Translations under genes and position numbers: made by a program
Notes under the pieces: model-generated
What the model was told of the DNA's origin: nothing
Seen by the model: the letters and a program-made list of their open reading frames with translations, nothing else
The model's database searches: none
NCBI RefSeq assembly: GCF_023369855.1
Contig: NZ_JAMBPP010000001.1
Location: 310,001 to 374,000, forward strand
DNA length: 64,000 bases
Direction: 5' to 3'
From: Actinotalea alkalitolerans
GTDB taxonomy: Bacteria; Actinomycetota; Actinomycetes; Actinomycetales; Cellulomonadaceae
In this document: in pieces, positions 1 through 8,263 of the stretch
How positions within the stretch are numbered: position 1 is the stretch's first letter
Layout of the letters: each line of letters opens with the position of its first letter

Positions 1-1
1 T

Positions 2-2038
2 TCACGGCGCCGCCGTCTCGGCCAGCACCCGGGCCATGACCTCGGCGAAGCGGGCCGGCTCGTCACGGTGCGGGGTGTGGCCGGACCGGTCCAGGACCAC
101 CCGTTCCTTGTGCGGAGCTACGAGGAGCGCGAACCACTCGTCGGCGAGGACGGCACGGCCGCGCACCTCGTGGGCCCCCTGCACCAGGTACACCGGGACC
201 TCGAGCCGCGGGGCGTCGCGGCGCAGGTCGACGTCCTGGAGCTGGGGGTAGACCACGGCGAAGGTGTCCACGAGTCCGGCCACCGAGCGGAACTGCTCGG
301 TCAGCGTGTACTCGGCCGTGAACAGGCTCATCGGGTACTCCACGCGCCAGTCGTAGTCGTGGCCGTGCGGGAAGTCCATCCACTCCGGGTTCGAGGCCAG
401 CGCCGCGGAGTAGGCCATCGTGTCCTGGTACGGGGGTGGGCCCTGCGTGGCCAGGCGCTCGGCGAGGGCGGCGTCCCCCACGCGGGCGGCGTAGTCGACC
501 ACCTCGTCGTACATGAGCAGGTCGGTGGCCTGCTGGTCGACCATCTGACCGGTGCCGACATAGGCCGTGAAGAGGTCGGGGCGCTGCTGCACGGCCAGGA
601 CATCCAGGGTGGTGCCCCAGGAGCTGCCCACCAGGTACACGCCGTCCTCGCCGAAGCGGTCGCACAGGTGCTCGGCGACCTCGATGGTGTCCTGGACCAG
701 TCGGTCCACCGTCAGCGTGCCCGGGTCGAGGGAGCGCACAGAACGACCGGTGCCGCGCTGGTCCCAGGTCGCCACGACGAAGTGCTCCTCGAGCCCCTCC
801 CCCGCGTAGCGCATCGCGCCGACGGCCGTGCCACCCGGTCCGCCCTCGAGGAACAGCAGCACCGGTGCGTCGACGTCCCTCCCCCGCAGCATGATGCCCT
901 GGTCGTACCCGCCGACCCGCACGGTGGTGAGCTCGGCGATGCTGCCGACCACCGGCGCACCGTCGGCGCCGAGGATCGGCTCGGTGCCCGCGGGGCGCAC
1001 GAGGCCGGCCACCAGGCCCAGCAGGGCGAGGGCTGCGAGCCCCAGACCAGCCCGCCGCACCGCGCCGGAGAAGCCGCCCGGGCGCGGGATGCCGGCCGCA
1101 CGGCGGGCGGCCGCAGCTCCCAGCAGCGCCCCCACGGCCGCCGGCATGCCGATGACGAGCGCATCGAAGCCCCGCCCGGCGATCAGCACACCCCACTCGG
1201 CCAGGCCACCGAGCCGGACCCCCCCGAGGGTGGGCAGGTCCGAGCCGAGCCGGAAGGCCTCGACCACCAGGGCGGTGACCATCACCGTGAGCAGCGCCGC
1301 CCAGCGTGAGCGGAGCAGCCAGCCGGTCAGCCCTCCCACCGCCAGGGCGCAGGTCAGCACCCCGAGGGACTCGACGGTCGTCAGCGGACCACGCGGCATC
1401 CAGGTCCCGATGGCGAGACCGAGCAGCCCCGCGGCGGTCGTGGCGCCGACGATCGCGGTACGAGGTCCGGGCCGGCACCGCACCACCCGCACGGCACGGG
1501 GCCGCCACGAGGCACCCGTGGCCAGGACGCCCCCCGCGACGACGCTCAGCAGGGCGGCGGCACCGGGCAGCAGCACCGCTCGGACGGCACCGGGGGCGAG
1601 GTCGGCGCCCCCCCCCGGGGGGGGGCCGGCGGGGGGGGGGGGGGGGGGGGGCCCCCCCCCGGGGGGGGCGGCCCGCCGCGGCCGGGCGGGCGCGAGCGGG
1701 GGCCCCGGGGGGTTCGGGGCGTCGTAGCGAAGGTCGCGCTCGTATCCCTCGACCTCGACGCGTGCGCCGGTCGGGTCGACGACCTCGATGGCCTCCAGGG
1801 GGAGGCCCTGCGGAGAACGGCCTTCGTAGTGCACGACGTGCAGACCGGGCCGGGTGATCTCGACCGTCACGGCGCCGGGGATCGGGGTGCGCACGAGCTC
1901 GGCCGGGCGCTGGGTCTGGTCGATCACCCCGGTGACCGCCCAGACACCCGCGACGCAGGTGCCGATCAGGGCCACGAGGACGCCGAGCAGGATGCCGGTC
2001 CGCGGCCGTCGGGTGTCTGTCTCGATCGCGGTCGTCAT
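2..2038 (-). CDS. Multi-pass membrane protein with C-terminal alpha/beta hydrolase (proline iminopeptidase-like)
   Basis: As read this is 678 aa from an ATG 8 nt behind a Shine-Dalgarno-like GAG stretch. An N-terminal membrane helix (about residues 16-38), an extracytoplasmic beta-rich stretch and several further helices (about 150-330) precede an alpha/beta hydrolase. The hydrolase shows the oxyanion-type LEGGPGG motif, WDQRGTG, the nucleophile elbow GSSWG and a late His in RSGHTPH, so it probably hydrolyses peptides or esters; the substrate is unknown. The poly-G/C block at 1608-1668 lies inside the gene and is translated as Pro/Gly runs, so length and frame there are unsafe: this may be two neighbouring genes fused by a bad assembly. 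It is divergent from the sensor kinase. Confidence 0.6.
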   Translation of the reverse strand: MTTAIETDTRRPRTGILLGVLVALIGTCVAGVWAVTGVIDQTQRPAELVRTPIPGAVTVEITRPGLHVVHYEGRSPQGLPLEAIEVVDPTGARVEVEGYERDLRYDAPNPPGPPLAPARPRRAAPPGGGPPPPPPPAGPPPGGGADLAPGAVRAVLLPGAAALLSVVAGGVLATGASWRPRAVRVVRCRPGPRTAIVGATTAAGLLGLAIGTWMPRGPLTTVESLGVLTCALAVGGLTGWLLRSRWAALLTVMVTALVVEAFRLGSDLPTLGGVRLGGLAEWGVLIAGRGFDALVIGMPAAVGALLGAAAARRAAGIPRPGGFSGAVRRAGLGLAALALLGLVAGLVRPAGTEPILGADGAPVVGSIAELTTVRVGGYDQGIMLRGRDVDAPVLLFLEGGPGGTAVGAMRYAGEGLEEHFVVATWDQRGTGRSVRSLDPGTLTVDRLVQDTIEVAEHLCDRFGEDGVYLVGSSWGTTLDVLAVQQRPDLFTAYVGTGQMVDQQATDLLMYDEVVDYAARVGDAALAERLATQGPPPYQDTMAYSAALASNPEWMDFPHGHDYDWRVEYPMSLFTAEYTLTEQFRSVAGLVDTFAVVYPQLQDVDLRRDAPRLEVPVYLVQGAHEVRGRAVLADEWFALLVAPHKERVVLDRSGHTPHRDEPARFAEVMARVLAETAAP
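1608..1668. repeat. Homopolymer block C9-G9-CCGGC-G21-C9-G8
   Basis: Sixty-one bases consist almost only of G and C runs, including one uninterrupted run of 21 G, arranged so that the C9 and G9 runs can pair with each other. Nothing else in the window resembles it. It encodes only Pro, Gly and Ala in the overlapping hydrolase frame. A sequencing or assembly artefact (poly-G read ends, collapsed gap) is the simplest explanation. Confidence 0.9.
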
Positions 2039-2243
2039 GGTGGGCTCCTGGGAGAGAGAGGTTCGGTCGTCTTCCACGGTGGCCCGGGTGCACGGGCCAC
2101 GTCGTCGGGCGCAGGGACGGAACGGCTGGCGCACCGGGGCCGGAGGCCGGTCGGCGTCGTCGGTCCCGGGAGGTACGTGTCGATGGGTCCTGCGGCCGAT
2201 GCCCACCCTCGCAACGGTGACTACCGTCAGGAGGGTGGACGAC

Positions 2244-3410
2244 ATGCGGGCGGGGCTGCGGGCGATCGACTCCCGGCGACCCTGGCTGCTCGACTCGGCG
2301 CTCGCGCTGCTGCTCCTGCTCGGGGCGGTGCTGACCACCTCCGCCCCCAGCCACGTCTCACGCCCGGCCGACGCGACGATGTACCTGCTGGCCACCGCTG
2401 CATCGGCGCCCTTCGTGCTGCGCCGACGGGCCCCCCTGCCGGTGCTGCTCGTCACCTCGGTCCCCGTGATGGCCTTGATCGTGCTGGGCTACTCCACGGC
2501 CCTGGTCGGCGCAGGCCTCTTCCTCGCGGCGTACACGGTCGCGGCCTGGAGCAGCAGGCGCGCGACCCTCGTGGCGGCCGGCTACGTGCTGACGATCCTG
2601 GTCTCGTTGACCGTCCTGGTCCCGTGGGAGATGGGCCCGGCCGAGCTGGTCACCAACGGCGCGGTGTTCGCGGGGACCTTCGCCCTGGGTCGCGGCGCGG
2701 CGAGCCGTCGGCAGAACCTGGTGCTGCTGCGCGAGCGCGCCGAGCTCGCCGAGCGGGCGCGTGTCGAGGAGGCCCGACGTGCGGTGAGCGACGAGCGCCT
2801 GCGCATCGCCCAGGAGCTGCACGACGTGCTCGGCCACACGCTGGGCGTCATCGCGTTGCAGGCGGGTGTCGGCGCGCACGTGATCGACGTGGACCGCGAG
2901 GAGGCGCGGGCGGCGCTGGTCGCGGTCTCGGAGTCGAGCCGGTCGGCGTTGGGGGAGGTGCGCCGCATCATCGGGACGGTGCGTCACGAGACAGGAGACG
3001 GCACGTACACCTCGCCTCCCGGACTCGCCTCGGTGAAGACGCTCGCGGACGAGCTGACCGTGGCCGGCCTCCCGGTCGAGGTGCACGTCGAGGGTGAGCA
3101 GGTCGACCTGCCGCCGGCGCTCGACCTCACGGCCTACCGGATCGTGCAGGAGTCGTTGACGAACGTGGTGCGGCACGCGCGGGCGGGCCACGCGTGGGTG
3201 ACCATCCGCTACCGGTCGGAGGCCGTCGAGGTCGAGGTCGAGGACGACGGCATCGGGCCTGCCGACGACGGGGCACCGCACGGGCACGGGCAGCTGGGGA
3301 TGCGTGAGCGGGTCGCGGTGTGGGGCGGTTCGCTGCACGTGGGGGCACGCAAGAACGGGGGGTACCGGGTGACCGCCCGGCTCCCGTACGGGGAGGGGTC
3401 GTGGCGATGA
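2244..3410 (+). CDS. Sensor histidine kinase, NarL/DesK class
   Basis: 388 aa. Four to five membrane helices (about residues 14-145) are followed by a short coiled segment, a HisKA_3 dimerisation domain with phospho-acceptor His193 in ELHDVLGH, and a C-terminal HATPase domain with an N-box (LTNVVRHA) and G-box (DDGIG). The ATG is chosen because AGGAGG sits 9 nt upstream; an in-frame GTG three codons earlier would leave no spacing. The stop overlaps the start of the response regulator by 4 nt (ATGA), so the two form one transcription unit. No extracellular sensor domain is visible, so the signal is probably sensed within the membrane. The neighbouring hydrolase gene shares the divergent promoter region and is a candidate target. 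Confidence 0.9.
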   Translation: MRAGLRAIDSRRPWLLDSALALLLLLGAVLTTSAPSHVSRPADATMYLLATAASAPFVLRRRAPLPVLLVTSVPVMALIVLGYSTALVGAGLFLAAYTVAAWSSRRATLVAAGYVLTILVSLTVLVPWEMGPAELVTNGAVFAGTFALGRGAASRRQNLVLLRERAELAERARVEEARRAVSDERLRIAQELHDVLGHTLGVIALQAGVGAHVIDVDREEARAALVAVSESSRSALGEVRRIIGTVRHETGDGTYTSPPGLASVKTLADELTVAGLPVEVHVEGEQVDLPPALDLTAYRIVQESLTNVVRHARAGHAWVTIRYRSEAVEVEVEDDGIGPADDGAPHGHGQLGMRERVAVWGGSLHVGARKNGGYRVTARLPYGEGSWR

Positions 3411-4102
3411 CGCAGGACGACGAGCCGACGCCCGTGCCGCTGCGGGTCGTGGTGGTCGACGACGAGGCGCTGGTGCGGCGTGGGCTCACCGTGCTGCTGC
3501 GCCTCGAGCCCGGCCTGGACGTGGTCGGCGAGGCGAGCGACGGAGCAGGCGCGCTGAGCGTGGTCCGACGAGAACGGCCCGACGTGGTGCTGATGGACAT
3601 CCGGATGCCCGGGACCGACGGCCTGGCCGCGACCCGGGCGATCATGGCAGACCCTGCGACGGCGGACACCCGGGTGATCATCCTGACCACGTTCGACCTG
3701 GACGAGCACGTCTTCGCTGCGGTGCGTGCGGGGGCGAGCGGCTTCCTGCCCAAGGACACCGCCCCGGTCGAGCTGCTCACGGCGATCCGGGTGGTTGCCC
3801 GCGGTGACGCCCTGCTGGCCCCTGCGGTGACGCGTCGGCTGATCGAGGAGTTCGTCCGTCGCTCTCCGGTGGCCCCCGCGAGCGGCGCCCCCGGGCTGGA
3901 GCTGCTCACCGAGCGCGAGGTCGAGGTGCTGCGGGCGGTGGCCGAGGGCCTGTCGAACGTGGAGATCGCCGAGCGCCTGTTCGTCACGTACGCGACCGTC
4001 AAGACCCACGTGAGCCGGCTGCTGACCAAGCTGCACGCGCGGGACCGCGCCCAGCTCGTGATGCTGGCCTACGAGGGCGGTGTGGTGCGGCCGGGCGTCT
4101 GA
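3407..4102 (+). CDS. LuxR/NarL-family response regulator
   Basis: 231 aa. The N-terminal receiver domain has the acidic pair DDE near residues 18-20, phospho-acceptor Asp64 in LMDIRMPG, and the conserved Thr and Lys further on (LTTF, LPKD). A LuxR-type helix-turn-helix occupies about residues 163-210, with the signature LSNVEIAERLF followed by TVKTH. It is translationally coupled to the preceding kinase and is its cognate partner. A GTG two codons upstream is an alternative start, but the ATG has better spacing to GGAGGGG. Confidence 0.92.
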   Translation: MTQDDEPTPVPLRVVVVDDEALVRRGLTVLLRLEPGLDVVGEASDGAGALSVVRRERPDVVLMDIRMPGTDGLAATRAIMADPATADTRVIILTTFDLDEHVFAAVRAGASGFLPKDTAPVELLTAIRVVARGDALLAPAVTRRLIEEFVRRSPVAPASGAPGLELLTEREVEVLRAVAEGLSNVEIAERLFVTYATVKTHVSRLLTKLHARDRAQLVMLAYEGGVVRPGV

Positions 4103-4135
4103 GCCCGCGAGGAATACCCGGAAGGTCGGTACGTT

Positions 4136-4151
4136 ATACCCCCTAGGGTAT
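4136..4151 (+). promoter_or_regulatory. CsoR/CstR-type operator palindrome
   Basis: A perfect dyad with 6-bp arms ATACCC and GGGTAT and a 4-bp CCTA centre lies 41 bp upstream of the thioredoxin start. This GC-rich TACCCC/GGGGTA layout is the known operator type of CsoR-family repressors, which respond to copper or to persulfides. No csoR-like gene occurs in the window, so the regulator would have to act from elsewhere. Assignment rests on the motif alone. Confidence 0.55.
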
Positions 4152-4192
4152 CCGTGAGGGTGTCCCCACCCGCACCGAGACGAGGAGAGCAC

Positions 4193-4561
4193 GTGACCAC
4201 CACCGACCTGACCGCCACCACCTTCGAGGCCACCCTGCGGGCCAGCGACATCCTGCTGGTCGACTTCTGGGCCTCGTGGTGCGGACCCTGCCGGATGTTC
4301 GCCCCCGTCTACGAGCAGGCGTCCGCGAACCACCCCGACATCGTCTTCGGCAAGGTCGACACCGAGGCCGAGCAGCAGCTCGCCGCGCAGGCCGGGATCA
4401 CCTCGATCCCGACCCTGATGGCCTTCCGTGAGGGTGTCCTGGTGTTCGCCCAGGCGGGCGCGCTGCCCGCCCCCGCCCTCGAGCAGCTCATCGGTCAGGT
4501 CCGGGCGCTCGACATGGACGAGGTGCGCGCCCACGCCGCGACCCACGAGACGGCCTCGTGA
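4193..4561 (+). CDS. trxA: Thioredoxin
   Basis: 122 aa, a complete single-domain cytosolic thioredoxin. The active site WCGPC places the redox cysteines at residues 30 and 33, and the cis-proline loop is in SIPTLMAF. The GTG start is preceded by GAGGAG at 5-nt spacing; a start 13 codons earlier would add a non-homologous tail and has no ribosome site. The stop overlaps the GTG of the DUF302 gene. With the CsoR-type operator upstream, a role in copper- or sulfur-stress thiol redox is more likely than housekeeping reduction. Confidence 0.93.
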   Translation: MTTTDLTATTFEATLRASDILLVDFWASWCGPCRMFAPVYEQASANHPDIVFGKVDTEAEQQLAAQAGITSIPTLMAFREGVLVFAQAGALPAPALEQLIGQVRALDMDEVRAHAATHETAS

Positions 4562-4965
4562 GCACGGCCATGGGCTACGCGATCAGCACCACCGTCACCG
4601 CACCCTTCGCCACGACCCTGGACGCCGTCCGGGCCGCGTTGGCGACCGAGGGGTTCGGGATCCTCACCGAGATCGACATGGCCGCGACCCTGCGCGCCAA
4701 GCTCGACGTCGACATCCCGCCCCAGGTGATCCTCGGGGCGTGCAACCCGCCGCTGGCCCATCGGGCCCTGCAGGCCGAGGAGTCCGTCGGGCTCCTGCTG
4801 CCGTGCAACGTGGTGGTGCGCGCCGACGGTCCCGACCGCACCGTGGTCGAGGCGATCGACCCGCAGGTGATGGTGGGCGTCACCGGGAACGAGGCGCTGA
4901 GCAGCGTCTCCGACGAGGCCGGTGCACGGCTGCGTCGCGCCCTCGCCGTCCTGACGGCCGGCTGA
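4558..4965 (+). CDS. DUF302 domain protein
   Basis: 135 aa. It matches the DUF302 pattern: a beta strand followed by a helix (FATTLDAVRAALATEGFGIL), the phrase LGACNPPLA, and a leucine-rich strand LLLPCNVVV. DUF302 proteins are small homodimeric cytosolic proteins of unknown activity that often sit with thioredoxin, rhodanese and CsoR/CstR genes. Here the start GTG overlaps the thioredoxin stop (GTGA), so the pair is translationally coupled. An ATG four codons later is an alternative start. Two cysteines are present, but no classic redox pair. Confidence 0.85.
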   Translation: MSTAMGYAISTTVTAPFATTLDAVRAALATEGFGILTEIDMAATLRAKLDVDIPPQVILGACNPPLAHRALQAEESVGLLLPCNVVVRADGPDRTVVEAIDPQVMVGVTGNEALSSVSDEAGARLRRALAVLTAG

Positions 4966-4973
4966 TCCGGACG

Positions 4974-5010
4974 GACGAACGCCCCCACCCGTGGGGCAGG
5001 GGCGTTCGTC
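4974..5010. terminator. Hairpin between convergent genes
   Basis: The arms GACGAACGCCCC and GGGGCGTTCGTC form a perfect 12-bp stem with a 13-nt loop. It lies in the short gap between the DUF302 gene (plus) and the chemoreceptor (minus), so it can serve both strands. There is no U-tract, which is common for actinobacterial terminators. Confidence 0.6.
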
Positions 5011-5037
5011 GTGCGCGGGTCTCGGGGCCCGTGCGGG

Positions 5038-6669
5038 TCAGTAGGTGAAGGCGCCGACCCGGGTACGCAGGTCGGCCGAGAGCTGGGCCAGCTCGGTGAT
5101 CGAGGACCCCATCTGGGACAGCACCTCACTGGAGGAGGACGCCGCCGTGGCCACCCCGGTGATGTTGACCGCGATCTCCCCCGACCCGGTCGCCGCCTCA
5201 CCCACACCGCGGGACATCTCGTTGGTCGTGGCCGTCTGCTCCTCCACCGCACTGGCGATCGTCAGCTGGTAGTCGTTGATGCTCGCGATGATCTCGCTGA
5301 TCTGACCGATCGCCGCCACCGCCCCGGTCGTATCAGCCTGGATCGCCTCCACCCGACGCGCGATGTCCTCGGTCGCCCGCGCGGTCTCCTGCGCCAGCTC
5401 CTTGACCTCACCAGCCACCACCGCGAACCCCTTGCCCGCCTCACCCGCACGAGCCGCCTCGATCGTGGCATTCAGAGCCAGCAGGTTCGTCTGCTCGGCG
5501 ATGCTCGTGATCACCTTGACCACGTTCCCGATCTCCTGCGACGACACCCCCAGCTTCGAGACCGTCTCATTGGTCGACGCGGCCACCCCCGTGGCCTGCG
5601 CCGCCACCCGAGCCGCCTCATTGGCATTCTGAGCGATCTCCCGGATCGACGCACCCATCTGCTCCGCCCCCGCAGCCACCGCCTGCACATTGCGCGACAC
5701 CTGCTCCGCAGCAGCCGCCACCACCCCCGCCTGCACACTGGTCTCCTCAGAACCCGCCGAGACCTGCGACCCCGCAGCCGACAGCTCCTCCGAAGCCGCA
5801 GCGATCGTCACCGACGCCTCACCCACACCCCGCAACGTCGAACGCAACGACCCGCGAGCGGTCCGCAGCGCCGCGGCCATCTGCCCGATCTCATCGGTGC
5901 CGAGCACATCGGCGTCGACCGTGAGGTCTCCCGCTGCCATCGCCTCGGCCGAGCGCTGCACCGCGGCCAGCGAGCGCCGCGCACGACCCGCCGTGACCAG
6001 GGCCATCCCCGCGACGACCAGACCCGCGACCAGCACGATCCCGACGTTGCCCAGCTGCGCCACGCGCTGCGCGCTCGCGGTCGACGCGACCAGGGCGTCG
6101 TCCCGCGCGTCGAGGGAGGTGAGGAGACCGGCCGTCAGGGTGCCGATCTCCTCGTACACCGGGTACACGACGTCGATGATCTGCTTGTCCGCCTGGTTGA
6201 TGCTCGCCTCGCTGTCCAGGGAGTACATCGCCACGACGGCGTCGTCCGCGACGAAGAACTCGTCCCAGAGGTCCACGATCTGCTGCATGGTCTGCGCCTC
6301 GGCGGGGTCCAGCGCAGCGACGTCGACCGCGTCGAGCGCGGCCCGCAGGCCGTCCGCGGAGACCAGGTAGCCGGCACGGTTGGGGTTGGCGGGATCCACA
6401 GCCGCCTTGCCACCCACCTTGCGGGCGTCGGCGGCGTAGGCGACCTGCCAACCGGTGACGTCGGAGTTGTAGACCCGGATCTCCTGCACAGCCGTGTTCA
6501 GACCGTGCAGCTCCTGCATCTGAGTGATGTTGTCGCTGACCGCCTGGGAGGTGACGGCCGCGCCGACACCGACGAGCGCCGCCGCGGCGAACCCGACGGC
6601 GCCCACGGCGAGGATCCTCCCCCGCAGGCCGAGGGACGTGCGGGTGCGGTGCTGCGTCGGCGTGCCCAT
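5038..6669 (-). CDS. Methyl-accepting chemotaxis protein
   Basis: 543 aa. A first membrane helix lies near residues 17-40, then a periplasm-facing four-helix-bundle-like sensor of about 150 residues, a second helix ([18 protein letters not shown]), a HAMP linker and a long coiled-coil signalling domain. The hairpin tip carries the conserved [19 protein letters not shown] and [12 protein letters not shown] signature. There is no C-terminal CheR-tethering pentapeptide. No che or fla genes occur in the window. In the signalling half the Asn codons are mostly AAT, unlike neighbouring genes. Confidence 0.92.
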   Translation of the reverse strand: MGTPTQHRTRTSLGLRGRILAVGAVGFAAAALVGVGAAVTSQAVSDNITQMQELHGLNTAVQEIRVYNSDVTGWQVAYAADARKVGGKAAVDPANPNRAGYLVSADGLRAALDAVDVAALDPAEAQTMQQIVDLWDEFFVADDAVVAMYSLDSEASINQADKQIIDVVYPVYEEIGTLTAGLLTSLDARDDALVASTASAQRVAQLGNVGIVLVAGLVVAGMALVTAGRARRSLAAVQRSAEAMAAGDLTVDADVLGTDEIGQMAAALRTARGSLRSTLRGVGEASVTIAAASEELSAAGSQVSAGSEETSVQAGVVAAAAEQVSRNVQAVAAGAEQMGASIREIAQNANEAARVAAQATGVAASTNETVSKLGVSSQEIGNVVKVITSIAEQTNLLALNATIEAARAGEAGKGFAVVAGEVKELAQETARATEDIARRVEAIQADTTGAVAAIGQISEIIASINDYQLTIASAVEEQTATTNEMSRGVGEAATGSGEIAVNITGVATAASSSSEVLSQMGSSITELAQLSADLRTRVGAFTY

Positions 6670-6822
6670 GGTGCTGCCTCTCGATGAGGGGGCGGCGGTC
6701 GGCCGTGCCCCGTCGGACTCCTGACGACCTGATCGGCAAGGGAGCGAGCGCGATGAGCAGTCAGCGAGGTCCGGACTGGCCCGCACGACGACCACGGGCG
6801 TGCGCGGGTGCGGAGCGTCCGG

Positions 6823-7698
6823 TCAGGACGAGGTCGCCTGGGTGGGCGTGCGTGGAGGGTGCACCGGGGGTCGGATCAGCCGCACCGTCTCGGGGCTGGG
6901 TGGCACCCCGACCTCGCGGGCGAGCACGGCGCAGCACTCCTGGTAGGCGTGCAGCGCCTCGGCGCGGTTCCCCTCGGCGAGGTGGATGCGGATCACGGCG
7001 CGGTGCGCGCTCTCGCGCAGCACGTCGGCGCGCAGCGCGGCCAGAGCAGCCTCCAGCGCGAGCCCGTACAACCCCTGGACCGCCAGCTGCGAGGCGAGGA
7101 TCTCCAGCACGTGCAGCCGGAGCTGCCGGAGCCTCTCGCGGTCCACGACGAGCCAGTCGTCGGCCCAGTCGGGCAGCAGGTCACCCTCGACGTACTGCAC
7201 CGTGGCGGTGTCAGCACCCAGACCCGCCCGCCCTTCCATCACGTCGTGCGCGGTCCGCACCAGTCGCGTGACGTCGATGTCGACGTCACCCGACAGCCCG
7301 ATCGAGTCGTGCGCCGGCGCGACCAGACCCGGAGCGACCTGGTTGGCCCGCCAGATCGCGGTGCGCAGGCTCGCCAGCGCACGGAGCTCGGTGGTCTCGG
7401 GCCACAGCGTCCCTGCCAGCCGGCTGCGCCCGTACCGCCCCCGCAGCGCCAGCAGCGCGATGATCCGCTGCGTGCTGGCCGGCACACTCACCGGGCCGCC
7501 GTCGACCGTCAGCCGGAAGCCGCCCAGCAGCGTCACGCAGCGACCGACCGGGAGCGTCCCCTCACCGGGCCGGGCGGCCGGCGTCGCCATCCGTGGTGCG
7601 ACCACCCGCGGGAGATGCCCGGGCGGTGCGGGCACGACGGGACCTGCCGCAGCTCGTGGAGACGGGCCGACACCTTGGGCGACCTCTGCAGCGTTCAT
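6823..7698 (-). CDS. SARP-type (BTAD) transcriptional regulator
   Basis: 291 aa. After about 45 Pro/Ala-rich residues comes an OmpR-like winged helix (about residues 50-130) and then a bacterial transcriptional activator domain built from TPR-like helices (about 150-285). That is the short SARP architecture without ATPase or sensor domains. Such proteins usually activate nearby biosynthetic or stress genes by binding direct repeats. No antibiotic cluster is adjacent, so its targets are not evident. The ATG has AGGGGGTG upstream at 7-nt spacing. Confidence 0.82.
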   Translation of the reverse strand: MNAAEVAQGVGPSPRAAAGPVVPAPPGHLPRVVAPRMATPAARPGEGTLPVGRCVTLLGGFRLTVDGGPVSVPASTQRIIALLALRGRYGRSRLAGTLWPETTELRALASLRTAIWRANQVAPGLVAPAHDSIGLSGDVDIDVTRLVRTAHDVMEGRAGLGADTATVQYVEGDLLPDWADDWLVVDRERLRQLRLHVLEILASQLAVQGLYGLALEAALAALRADVLRESAHRAVIRIHLAEGNRAEALHAYQECCAVLAREVGVPPSPETVRLIRPPVHPPRTPTQATSS

Positions 7699-7840
7699 GG
7701 TGGGGCACCCCCTGGGGCCGGTGCACGTTCGGCCTCTCCAGGTTCCCGAAACGGGATCTTCCTGGCAAGTGCCCACAATCACGACATCACCCCGTCGGCC
7801 GGCTCGCAGGGTCACCCTGCGAGGTCCGCGGGTCCGTCCC

Positions 7841-8245
7841 TCAGCCCAGGGCGACACGCAGGTTCCGGCACGCCTCCTCGCAGCGGCGGCACACCTCGGC
7901 GCACAGCGCGCAGTGCTCGTGCATCGACGCGTGGCTCTCGCACTCCTCACCGCACGCCCGGCACGCGACCACGCACGCCTCGAGCATCGCCCGCACCAGT
8001 TCACCGTCGACCACGTTGCGACGGGTCAGCACCCGTGCGGTCGCCGCGCACACGTCCGCGCAGTCCAGGTCGAGCCGGATGCACCGGGCGAGGTCGGCGA
8101 CCGACTCCTCGCCCAGGCAGGCGTCCGCGCAGGTGCTGCAGGCCTGCGCGCACTCCAGGCACGCCTCGATGCACGCGACGACCTCCTGGACGTGGGCACC
8201 CTCACCCTGCGGGTGCGAGCGGAGCATCTTCTCGACGGTGGTCAT
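7841..8245 (-). CDS. csp3: Four-helix-bundle copper-storage protein (Csp3-like, DUF326)
   Basis: 134 aa containing 18 cysteines, most spaced as CxxxC or CxxC along four predicted helices (for example ACIEACLECAQAC and CALCAEVCRRC). This matches the cytosolic Csp3/DUF326 family, which stores many Cu(I) ions inside a four-helix bundle. No signal peptide is present, so it should be cytosolic. GGGAGGT lies 8 nt before the ATG. The gene begins only 18 nt after the gluconate permease stop, so it can be read from that transcript. Confidence 0.88.
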   Translation of the reverse strand: MTTVEKMLRSHPQGEGAHVQEVVACIEACLECAQACSTCADACLGEESVADLARCIRLDLDCADVCAATARVLTRRNVVDGELVRAMLEACVVACRACGEECESHASMHEHCALCAEVCRRCEEACRNLRVALG

Positions 8246-8263
8246 CGTCCGTACCTCCCGGCG

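Noticed and set aside
1854-3097. Long plus-strand frame overlapping the sensor kinase
   Set aside because: It is the +2-type shadow of the real kinase gene: Arg/Gly/Ala-rich, no domains and no ribosome site.
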